A stretch of 64,000 nucleotides of DNA. Origin: Chamaecrista fasciculata. Lineage: Eukaryota; Streptophyta; Magnoliopsida; Fabales; Fabaceae. Below, in pieces: positions 46,195-57,125 of the stretch. The position numbers and the translations under genes were made by a program. The stretch is from the NCBI GenBank assembly GCA_003254925.1, contig QANZ01045297.1, positions 1-64,000 on the forward strand, read 5' to 3'. The notes under the pieces are model-generated. The model was given only the letters and a program-made list of their open reading frames with translations, had not been told where the DNA came from and did not search any database. Each line of letters opens with the position of its first letter. The first letter of the stretch is position 1.

Positions 46195-47551
46195 GGTAAA
46201 AGTACTGTTGATACTCCCAACGTATGAGGTCATTTTCAGTTATACCATCATTATTTTTTTTTGTCAATTATACCCCAAACGTTTCACGTTTTAGTCAATT
46301 ATACCCCAACCCCTAACTAATTACAGAATAGTCCAGAATGTTAGTCCTCCTTAACAAACAGGTCCATAGAAGCCATTAACAACCCTCCTTCTCTTACTCT
46401 AGAATACAATCACCACACTTCATCGTTACCATCCACTCTATATTCATTTTCGTCGACATGGTCCTTCTCGTTGTCGTCCTCAGCTTCTTGGTCTCCCCTA
46501 AATTATGTTGTTCTCATCCTTTTTCCTGCTCTTACAACCGCCTCTCTCATCTATCTTCTCTGTTTTGCCTTTCTCTTTAGAGGGGTTTTGATGTTACTTT
46601 ATTTCTCAATTTCGATGATCATGATGACCCTGTCACCGGAGATTGTGTGTTAACGTTGGGAGTAGAGCTATTGGTATTTCTGTTTGATTTCTCTGTATTC
46701 GAGGCTCACCAACGAGTTTTTGTGTGATTGCGGGAACTGTAAAAATCATAGTTATTAAAACCGGACCGGACCGGCCGGTTGAACCGGGAACCGGTCATTA
46801 GGACGGTCCGAGTCGGTTTAATAACCGGCCAAGCAGAGAACCGGCCTGAACCGGAGGCAAACCGGTTGAACCGGTCATGGTTTTTTTTTTTTTGTTGATT
46901 TTTTTGGTCTTTTTTTTATAATTATGGGTCAAATATTAGAGAATGTTGATTATGAACCAAAATTTGATAGAGAAAGTGATCATAAAATGTCACTTGATGA
47001 TATTATATTGTTGAACATTATGAAAATTGATTATCTCTATATTAATTCATGTTAATTTATGAAAATTGTATTAATATATTAATGTTATAATTGTATTTTG
47101 TAACCTAATTATGAATATTTGAATTAAAATTTTATCATATATAGTTTTTTTTTATTATTTTTAATTTATTTATTTATCAACGGTCCGACCCCGGTTGGAC
47201 TATTGAACCTTGAACCCCTCCTTCGGCCGGTTCAATGGCCGGTCCGGTTTTAATAACCTTGGTAAAAATAGAGGGGAGAGATTTTTCGGGTTTCTCAATT
47301 ATAGGGACCAGCTCGTTAAAAATGACAAACATCCTGGATTGTTTGTAATTAGTTAAGGACTCGTGTGAAAGAAAAATCTTGAGAGAATAGAGAATGTCAA
47401 AATAATGAAAATTTAAGAACCTTAAAACACAAAAAATATCGAGTTGTAGTATAATTGACTCAAATGTAAAATGTTAAGGGTATAACTGACAAAAAAAAAT
47501 GAAGGTATAATTGAAAAGGACCCAATAGAGAATATCAATAGTACTTTTGCC
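46195..47551. mobile_element. MULE-like element with 9-bp TSD, interior filler and nested hAT MITE
   Basis: The ends are GGTAAAAGTACT on the left and GGCAAAAGTACT (reverse complement) on the right. Both lead into repeated CAATTATACC motifs. Flanks TATATTATA (46186-46194) and CATATTATA (47552-47560) agree at 8 of 9 positions. The interior (46385-46738) is pyrimidine-rich and GC-richer than the arms, as expected for gene-derived filler. It includes a short hydrophobic frame (46471-46653) that I cannot assign. An hAT MITE is inserted at 46747-47261. No transposase is present. Confidence 0.7.
46747..47261. mobile_element. hAT MITE, CAAGGTTATTAAAACC family, copy 2 (nested)
   Basis: The 515-bp element has ends CATAGTTATTAAAACCGG and, reverse-complemented, CAAGGTTATTAAAACCGG. 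A perfect 8-bp target duplication GTAAAAAT lies at 46739-46746 and 47262-47269. CCGGTT-rich subterminal regions surround an AT-rich middle. It is the reverse-orientation relative of 8451-9015 and shares the same middle (ACATTATGAAAATTGATTAT). It has inserted into the older MULE at 46195-47551. Confidence 0.9.
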
Positions 47552-47560
47552 CATATTATA

Positions 47561-47991
47561 ATATCTTTTTGATAAAAAGATGAAGGGTACTAGGCAAACC
47601 CAGAAAAGCCCACTCTAACAGATGGGCCTAGAGAAAGAGTAATACCAATCAAAGTCGAAAGCTTAGGGCCCAATTGCAACATTACACTCAGCAGGGGCTA
47701 TAGAAGAAAAACTGCGAGAGAGCTCGAACTGAGAAGGATACTGAAAACTGATGCAAGACGGAGGAAGGTGGAACAGAGGCTGTAGGCTTTAGCAACGCAA
47801 TCTACCGCTCTTTAGCCTCTGGCGGGATACTCTCATAATATCTATCTTCCTGCGAAAAACTAGAAAACCTGAATTTGAGTCAGTGAATTGCCATTGGCGC
47901 TTGAAATCCCTCTTTCTCTGTGTCATCGAAATTCTGAAGCACAAAGACTGCTGAAAACCTAATAGTTGAGACTAGACATTCAAGCTCCAAG
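47561..47991 (+). promoter_or_regulatory. Promoter and 5' leader region of PRL1
   Basis: This is a 430-bp gap between a MULE end and the PRL1 start codon. It contains a site-II-like GGGCCTAGAG and GGGCCCAATTG near 47625-47675, elements common in housekeeping promoters of plants. No clear TATA box is seen. Confidence 0.35.
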
Positions 47992-50900
47992 ATGCCGGGT
48001 CCCACTGCAGAACTGGACCCCGTGGAGCCACAATCGCTCAAGAAACTTAGTTTCAAGTCTCTCAAACGTGCTCTCGATCTCTTCTCTCCCATCCATGGTC
48101 AGCTAGCTCCACCTGACGCCGAGAGGTGCCGATTTCTTTCACTCCCCCAACATCTTAACTTTTTGTCATGTTTCTGTGTGATAACTTGTCGTTTTTATTT
48201 GATTACTTATCTACTATTTGAACTGTGATTTTTCGTTGTGTTCTTCTGGGTTCCTGAAATCTCAGACGCCCACACTAACTTTTTTTAATTTTTTTTTTCT
48301 CTCTCTTTTTTTTGGCCTTACAGCAAGAAAATTCGCATTAGCCACAAGGTTAGTGTACAGTGGGTTTTTAATTATATTGAAGAGCTCTTTTGATCAAAAT
48401 ATTGTTGCTTTTGAATATTTAATGCTCATTGGAAATTATTAGCTTGCATCAAGATTCAAGAGAGCTCTCTGGTTGACTCTGAACGCGAACATTTTGAACT
48501 TAAAGATAAAAAAAAAAAATTTGAGTAGACTTGAGATTTTTTTCTATTGAAATTCAGGTGAATGTGGAGTATTGTGGACTCGTAAGCTCGACTAATCAAC
48601 CTCGTCAGCAACCAGATCATAGTCAACAACCAGGGCCCTCTAATGCACTTGCTCTTCCTGGTATTGTAGCCGTTGTTATATTTACTGTCTGATATATGCA
48701 TTTCCTGGCAAGAATACAAGATGGATTTAAAACTGCAACTTTCTTAAGGATAGTCATAATATACTCTTATAATATCATTTTACTGGTAGTTAAAACATAG
48801 CTCAGTATTGAGTGGTTGACGAAAAAAAAAAAGCTTAGTGGTTGAGTGCTGTTATTTGTATCAACAAGAGTATTACACTATCTTGTTATCTGTTTTAGTT
48901 TGAATTGGAACTCTACTTCAGTTAATTGGAGAGTCTAGTTTTTGAGAACTACATGTTGATATTTGTTCTTTGTTATAATAGGTCCCGAGGATTCCAAGGA
49001 TCCCCATAAAGGAGGAGCACAAAATGCTTTGGTTGTTGGTCCATCTATGCCAGCTGCAGCTCCGTAAGTACTACTTCCTCTCATGTATTTTTCTGTTGTT
49101 GCTTCAACAATTTTACAGTATGTGATATTCCAAAGTATTATTTTAAGCACCCATTTTGTTTACATATACCTGGGAAAGCCAATGATTTCTAAATTTAATA
49201 TATATTAACATTTTATTTTACAAGCTTCTTGAAGATTACTTAAGTTGACTCAATTTAGATAAAAAGGCATGAAATCTTATTTTCAGAATAAGAGAAAATA
49301 TGGGATAATGCAACTTTATAAATTACTTGAAAATATATATTTTTCTTGAAGGAAAGCCATGTGTGGTAATACTGATTCTCAGTGATGCACACTGACTCTC
49401 TTTTTTTGTTGGTTGCGGCACACACGACTTGCAGTTCTTTGTTAAGATGTTGAAATACTATTATGCTTATGCTTTTGTTTCTCGACAGGAACACCCTTGG
49501 CTTTCCAAGCAAAAGTACAGCAGTTATTTCTGCCGCTGGTTCATCTGAAAGGTTTTAGCTTTCTCTGTCCCTTGCATAATTTAAGAAATTGAGCATGATT
49601 TGCAATTCATAGTTATGAATGCTCAATTGCTCATTATAAGCTCAGAAAAAATTATAATACTGTTGGTTTTGTGCTTTATCTTGTGTTATTTTTTCATTTT
49701 TTGTGTTCGCTTATACCTCAAAGGATTTTAATTATATATAATCCATCATTGACCTTCTGGTGCATAATCCTATTTAACTAGACTTGTATCACTTTTTATA
49801 TTATAGGAATTTATCAACATCAGCTTTAATGGAAAGAATCCCTAGTAAATGGCCACGTCCTGTATGGCATGCACCATGGAAGAACTACAGGGTAAGCTTT
49901 TTACCCCTTAATTGGATCTTGATGGTTGGAGAGTGGCATGGGCATTCTTGGCTTTTCTTGCTTTAATGAAATTCTGAATTATTTGTATGAAGGTCCCATT
50001 TTTTAGATTGAAAAGTGTGTTACAACATAAAATATAGGATTTTTTTTTTAGAAAGTTATTCTTATCTAAACATTCATAATCTTTTTTATGTAAAAATTGA
50101 TGACATAGAAACACTCTCATCTGAGGGTTTTTGGTCTTAGACATTTTTTTAGTAGACTGTTTATGCAGACAACTAGCTATGTAGTCTACACATAACATGT
50201 AAACTTTCTATTGATAACTGCTTGATTGGATCAGTATCTTATTATTCATAAATGAGTAAATGATTAATTAATGTTGTCACATCATCCCTCATATCTAGAG
50301 TAAAGTATATGGACCTCCCGACTTTTTGAAAAAACAAGAAAGCATTCTTTGTTGGCTATTCTGATCTGACAGTCAGTCACCTGACCCATTCTCCTTAGTC
50401 TGTGGTTCGAGGAAATCATATTATATTCCCTTCTATTTGGAAGACTTATGCAGAAAGCATTGTATTGTGATCAACAACAACAACAACAACCAAAGCCTTT
50501 TCCCACTAGGTGGGGTCGGCTATATGGATCAACTGACGCCAACGTGTTCTATCCTTGCACATGTCAACCGTAAGGTTATTGATGGATAGATCTTTCCGAA
50601 TAGTTTTCTTAGGTCTCCCCCCTCCCCGAATTATAGGATTTTCTACCATTTGATCAACTCTGCGAACCGGGGCCTCTAAAGGTCTTCTTTGCACATGTCC
50701 GAACCACCTAAGGCGTGTTTCAACCAATTTCTCTATGATAGGCGCCACCCCAACCTCCTCTTGATGACCTCATTCCTGATCTTATCCTTAATAGTATGCC
50801 CACACATCTAACGAAGCATTCTCATCTCAGTCACGTTGAATTTCTGCCCGTGCTGCCCTTTTATCGCCCAACATTCAGTACCATACTGTGGAAGGATAAC

Positions 50901-53900
50901 AAGAAGTCTGTGGCCCTCTAACTTACCCAAATATAGAAAATAATTATAAAATATATTAGCTAACGTGCTTCTTTAATTATTATGTATTTGGACATGTTTT
51001 TGTTGGTATGTGCTTCTCAAAGTCTACATTATATCTCATCTTAACAAATATATTCCATGTCACAATGTTTTGATTCTTACATTCTGACCATGTTTGGCCT
51101 ACATTGTTTCAGGATGGAGAGTGGACCCTTTTAGTTTCGTGATATGTTTGATAAGAATTTTTGTAATTTGTTTTCTGTAGGTCATCAGTGGTCACTTGGG
51201 ATGGGTGAGATCTGTTGCAGTTGATCCCAGCAATACATGGTTTTGTACTGGTTCTGCTGATCGAACCATCAAGGTATTTGATCCTGAAATGCAATGTTGT
51301 TGTTGACAGGTATCATGGATATGAAATGAAAAGGAAAACATAGTGAACCTTGTTGGTTGTTAATCGTGTGAGTCATACAGTACATCACTACAACCAAAAT
51401 GAATTACGTTATATCCCTAATAATAGTTAGTTTGCTTCTTTCTAATTGTTTATCGATTCATATATTTCTCTAAGTCATATGATATAATCTGATAAAATCC
51501 TAGTATATACAGAGCCTTGCTTAATTACCTAGGTTCTCTGCTTGAGAAGATCACTATTTTCTCGGCATCATTCTCATTTTTCCCATCAACAAGTTAAATA
51601 TAAATATTGAGTCCCTCTGTTTGACTTCTTTCTCTTCATGTCCAGAATGTTATCTTTTTCTGTCCCATTCAAAATGTATTTTCTTTGCTAAGATGTTCTG
51701 TTGGGCAGATATGGGATTTGGCAAGTGGAAGGCTAAAGCTCACGCTAACAGGCCACATTGAACAAGTAAGAGGTAAGGCATGCAATAGTGGTGGTAGAAA
51801 CAGTTATTAATCAGGTCAATACTAAATTAGTAACTGTGTGTTGCATACAGGCCTTGCTATTAGCAACAAACATACTTACATGTTCTCTGCTGGCGATGAC
51901 AAACAAGTTAAATGCTGGGATCTTGAGCAAAATAAGGTAAAATCACCATTTTACCAATTTTCTTGGTTGAAATCTCAGTAATTTTGAAAACAGCATATAT
52001 AACCGTTTAAACATGTGGTTCTTGATTTAGGTTATTAGGTCTTATCATGGTCATTTGAGTGGTGTTTATTGCTTGGCTCTTCATCCCACAATAGACATTT
52101 TGCTTACTGGAGGACGTGATTCTGTTTGCCGGGTATGGACCTTGTCAATATAGCTACTCTATTGGAAACTGTCATGGAAAATATGCTTTCAGTTTGATAG
52201 CTTACTTGCTAATTTTTCCTTTTCTTCTATAAAATATTTTTAATAGCATTTTGAAAGGCGATACTAATTATGTTCTGGCGCTTCAAACTTTTCAGGTCTG
52301 GGATATACGTAGTAAAATGCAAATTCATGCACTATCTGGTCATGACAACACTGTCTGCTCTGTGTTTACCCGCCCAACAGTATGCATCTTCTCTTTCTGT
52401 TGTCTCTGTGTTTGTCTGCCTGACAATCCACATAATCCCAATGACACAAATCTTTGTGATCAATAATGTGTGATTTCACAGAGCACAAACTTGATTCTAG
52501 CTAATTTGCTCCTTAACACCAAAAAAATCAGCACCTAGGAAGCCTAAATAATTACAGAGTAATTAACAAATAATTGTAGAATAATTAGCATTTATCTCAC
52601 AATATGTATAAATGAATTTTGTCAATGATGGTTGTCCCTTTGACGTGTCAATATTTGTCATAATGCAGTTGTCAAGCTGGCTGTATTGGTAGCTGGCGTA
52701 GTTTGTAGTTTAATTGAAAAATTGAAAATCATATATTGAACTCAACATTCAGTTGCAACCATAAAATATGTCTTAATAATTGTTTATTTTACCTATCTGT
52801 TCATCAGTTCTTGTGGTCATAGAGAGCTCAAAGCTTCACATTATTGTTCTTATTATGTTTACAGGATCCCCAAGTTGTTACTGGTTCCCATGACAGTACC
52901 ATCAAGTTCTGGGACCTTAGATATGGTAATTTTTGGCTTCATCTTCCTATATCACTTCTTGTTCTTTATCTTCTTTGTACTGTATGCATCTGAGTGTTTA
53001 TATTTGTGTTTTAAATTAATCTGACATGTGATATATCCTTGCAGGTAAAACAATGGCAACACTTACAAACCATAAGAAATCAGTTCGCGCAATGGCCCCC
53101 CATCCCAAAGAGTATGTATTCAAATCTATTCTTTTAGTGCTTATAAAATGATGAGATGTGGTTGATTTTGTTTACATATGCTCTTATTTATCTTCTGGCT
53201 CTCTTTCTTCCTGTATCCTGCAGGCAGTGTTTTGCATCTGCATCGGCTGACAATATTAAGAAATTCAACCTTCCGAAAGGAGAATTTTTGCACAACATGC
53301 TGTGAGTTCTTTAACTCATGATTATTATACTTGTATGATTAGTGGATCACTCATGAAAAATTAGATTGTTGTCCTCAAACACGGTGACCAGAACAGTGTC
53401 TTGGTTAGCAAGTCAAAGAGTTCATCATGCTAGAAGTTGGGTTCTGACAGAAGTTTTCTTGAGTTCTAGATGTTTGAGTCTTGATTGTAGAGTTGAGCAG
53501 AGCTTGAATATCCCAATATTCAGTTCAAAAGAAGTTAGCTTGAATATGCATGTTTTATTTAATAAACATACTATGATATTTAATAATGTAAACTATAAAT
53601 TTGAGTTGAGCTGAGCTGAGCTCAAGGCTTCACAGGCTGGAATTAGGCTCCGTTTTATGAATACCTTAGTATTTGACTCGACTCAACTCAAACCCACCTC
53701 TGATGTTCCTATATTTTGAATAAGCTCATTTGCAATGTGTGCATTGGATTTCTGCTGCCAACTTTCTCCATCTTCTTTTCCCCCTTTTAACAAGACATAA
53801 GTTCACCTGCCTGAAGTCCGAGGTTTTGTACTTAGCTTAACCTCTTTGCACTGCACTTAGAGAATATACATCGTTGGTCAAAAGCATTTGTATCTAACTA

Positions 53901-54802
53901 GATATTACTTAGTATGCACCAAGATCTGTTTAGGAACTCTCTAGAAAGTAAGGGCCCTTCAAATTATATTTTATGTTAGCAGGCTATTTTCAACTTATTA
54001 GCTCACTCTTAACTGTGAGTTTTTCTTTCTTTCTTTTTCTTTTCTTTTTCAAAAAGACACCTTTCTTTTTTGAAAGGTGAAATTTATGGTAAAGATGCTA
54101 GTAATTGTATGCAAGTCTTGTTTATTTTAAATCTGGGTCCCAGTAGATCACATGTATTCACCCGTCTTATTTACTGATTAACTTGTATGCAGCACGCAGC
54201 AGAAAACTATCATCAACGCAATGGCTGTCAATGACGAGGGTGTGATGGTTACCGGAGGTAAGAACTTCATACCTACTCTTCTAATGTAGAATTCCAATGG
54301 ATTTTCTTAGAAATTATAAATTCATGTGCTATTTTTATGGCCAGCAACTAAACTGTAAAGCTCAATTTATTGTCATTGTTGACTTGTTGTCTCATGTTGA
54401 TAAAGAATTGATATTCTTTTCACACATGCACTGAATTTAAGCTCCTTTTTTATCTGGTTTAAGGTGACAATGGTAGTATGTGGTTCTGGGATTGGAAGAG
54501 TGGTCACAATTTCCAGCAATCCCAAACGATTGTGCAACCTGGTACGTATAAGATGAGAGTGAGACGTTAGCCAAGACTATTAATGAATGATTTATGATCA
54601 GTGTTTGGTGTTGCATGTGTGTGTTATAGGTTCATTGGACAGCGAAGCTGGTATCTATGCTTTAACGTATGACGTGACGGGTTCAAGGCTTATAAGCTGT
54701 GAAGCTGACAAGACAATTAAAATGTGGAAAGAAGATGAAATTGCAACTCCAGAAACCCATCCTCTCAATTTTAGGCCGCCTAAAGAAATCCGGCGATTCT
54801 AG
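47992..54802 (+). CDS. PRL1: PRL1, WD40 subunit of the spliceosome-activating NTC/MAC complex
   Basis: Seventeen exons join in frame to 480 aa (Arabidopsis PRL1 is 486 as I recall): 47992-48125, 48324-48348, 48558-48660, 48982-49063, 49489-49551, 49807-49891, 51181-51273, 51709-51772, 51851-51936, 52031-52132, 52296-52379, 52865-52925, 53045-53111, 53224-53301, 54193-54257, 54464-54541, 54630-54802. The N-terminus ([20 protein letters not shown]) and the block [20 protein letters not shown] are diagnostic. Seven WD40 repeats follow ([38 protein letters not shown]). The end is [14 protein letters not shown]1/PRLG1 is a nuclear protein of the NineTeen (MAC) complex. In plants it affects sugar and hormone signalling, SnRK1, immunity and miRNA production. 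Intron 6 holds an antisense RTE LINE piece. Confidence 0.96.
50472..50905 (-). mobile_element. 5'-truncated RTE-type LINE in PRL1 intron 6
   Basis: On the minus strand the end of an RTE ORF is readable: [20 protein letters not shown], then [20 protein letters not shown], then [14 protein letters not shown]. It is followed by a (TTG)n tail, characteristic of plant RTE elements. Stops interrupt the frame, and the endonuclease and RT domains are missing. It lies antisense within PRL1 intron 6 (49892-51180) and leaves the exon junctions intact. Confidence 0.85.
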
Positions 54803-57125
54803 GCCTAGCCCATTTATGTCATCATTATGATTATGCACCCATGCTTTTTCTTCATTCTTCAAATGTCATGCAAATATCTCCTTCACTCCTTGTTACTAGT
54901 ATTACATATTTCAATTTCATCCATGTTTTTTTGCAGCTAGCTAGAGCTAGAGTGATACACGCAAATGTAATTTTACAGCTAGAGTAAATTGTTTTGAAGC
55001 TTAACTAATTAAATGCATGAAAGAGTATTTTTTTAAAAAAAAAAAATATTTTATATGGAACCATAAAAAATGTTAATTCATTCTTTTATAATTAATAATT
55101 GTGATAATAAAAATATTAGAACTATACCTAAACCTAAAATTTTACCTCTTTCACCCTCCCTTCACTCTCCCGCCTAGACACAATTCTATCTTCATTTTCC
55201 ATAACAAGTCTTGCTATATTATTTGTCTTTTTTTTTTCATCAAAGCACTGCTGAATTGAGAATGTATTTGAGAAGGCCAAAATTAGATTCCTCACATTCA
55301 AGCAAATATAATTAAGTTTTCTCAGGTTGTATTTGGATTATTTATTTTGCATTTTATAACTTCTGAGATATATTCAAATTGTTACAATTTATACATTTAA
55401 TTCCTTTTTGTTTGAATAATCATAATATTTATAAGATCTTCGGTGTGACTATATAAACTTATGCACAATGCATTAAAATGTTTTTTATTCTATGTCTTTG
55501 TAAGATTTTAATTAGTGTGAAAATGAGTGACTATTCGAGTTTAAATATTTATGCACTCAATTATTAACAACAAATTCAATGTATTTACTATCTTTTTTTA
55601 ATAAAAATTGAATATTGGGTATTTTTAGAAACTAAATTTCGAATAACATGCATCTTTGAAATAAAGTTTTCTATAGTCATCCTTAATGGACATTAATGAG
55701 GATGGAGAGTGAAGAAGGAATTCTATACAACCTAGTTAGTAGATTAGAGATCTAGCTTCTACTCTTCATATGTACATAATACAACTGATTTAGAATTCAA
55801 GAAGGAGAAAATATTAAATCTGAGAAAAGATGAAAAAGATAGCCGTTGGAATTCTTGCTTGATGCTATGTGTGGGGATTGGACCCTCTTTTCTTTTTCTT
55901 CACCATTTATATCCTTCTTTTCCTCAAAAACCCTTAGCACGTGCCGTCCAAAATCACTATTCTCCTTCTAACTGAATGGACAAATGACTTCCTTTGATTG
56001 GGTCTTCATATAAAACATCTTAAATAAAAAAAAAAATTATCTTGCATTAGAAGAAAGGTGGAAATTCGTTATGCCTATGGCACAATCCAGAAATATACAA
56101 CTTGAGAGGAATTGGAACAAATGCAGTCAAAAAATAAAAGCAATGAAATCTAACACATGAGAGGAATGTGTGACCAATAATAGAATAATATTGAATACAT
56201 GATAGAATATCATATGGATTATTATTTTTTTTTTTGAATATACAAAAGCTATCAAAAAATCATATGGATTAATTTTGTATGATTTAAATATATATAAAAA
56301 TGATAAATGGATATACTAAAAATATAAATAAACATTTATTGTAAACATGCAGATTTATGTACAAAATAGATAAATAATCACGTTACAAATAGTATGAAAT
56401 ATGATTATTAGATTTCTTCTTTCATTTATAACATTCTTCACAATGATATCATTAACTCCACGTATAATATTCCCTTCATTAATATATTATGAAGTGGAGT
56501 GGTGCTCTTGATATATAAGTAATATAATTTTTTTATGTCTAAAATATGATATAAGGTGACAATATTTTATACACGATGATTATTAAAAATGATGAATATC
56601 AAAATATAATCAAAACAATAACTTCTTGGAAAAAACTACATTAATGAAATTTATAAGAGTTCTTGAAAATTAAATTACTTTAACTACTAATTTTATGTTT
56701 TTATTTTCTCTCTTTATATTGTTCAATTTTTACATTTTTATCAACATTTTTTACTCTTTTTTTAAACATATATGCGTATGTTGTAACTTTCAAAAAGAAA
56801 AAATCCATGTCTTTGATTTTGTACACAAATTCCATAGAGTCATGAGTAATGGAATTATAAGGCTATTATTACCCACAAAAAAAGGAAAATGTTTGAAGCT
56901 GCGAATGAAAGCAAGATGCAACATCCACGCAGTTTGGAGCGATTATGTTGCCAACTTTCATGCATGGCAATTCACAAACCACTTCATTCTCCTTATCTCT
57001 CTCTTTCTCTCTGTCTTCCCTTTCACCTTTCTCATTTTTCATTTTCTTTCATTTCATCTCAATGAGCATCTTCTGATCTGATAACAGAAGAAGAAACAGA
57101 GTGTGCAGAAGCAGAGAAGAGAACC
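54803..57125. other. Intergenic between PRL1 and UXS
   Basis: This is AT-rich spacer. It holds the PRL1 3' UTR (to about 55000), the UXS promoter and leader (a TCTC-rich tract at 56995-57060), and an ACGT-core GCACGTGCC box at about 55938-55946. No gene, RNA or paired repeat is supported in between. Confidence 0.45.

Noticed and set aside
56695-57081. Open frame of 128 codons before UXS
   Set aside because: It is low-complexity Phe/Leu-rich translation of the AT-rich promoter and CT-rich leader, with no protein similarity.
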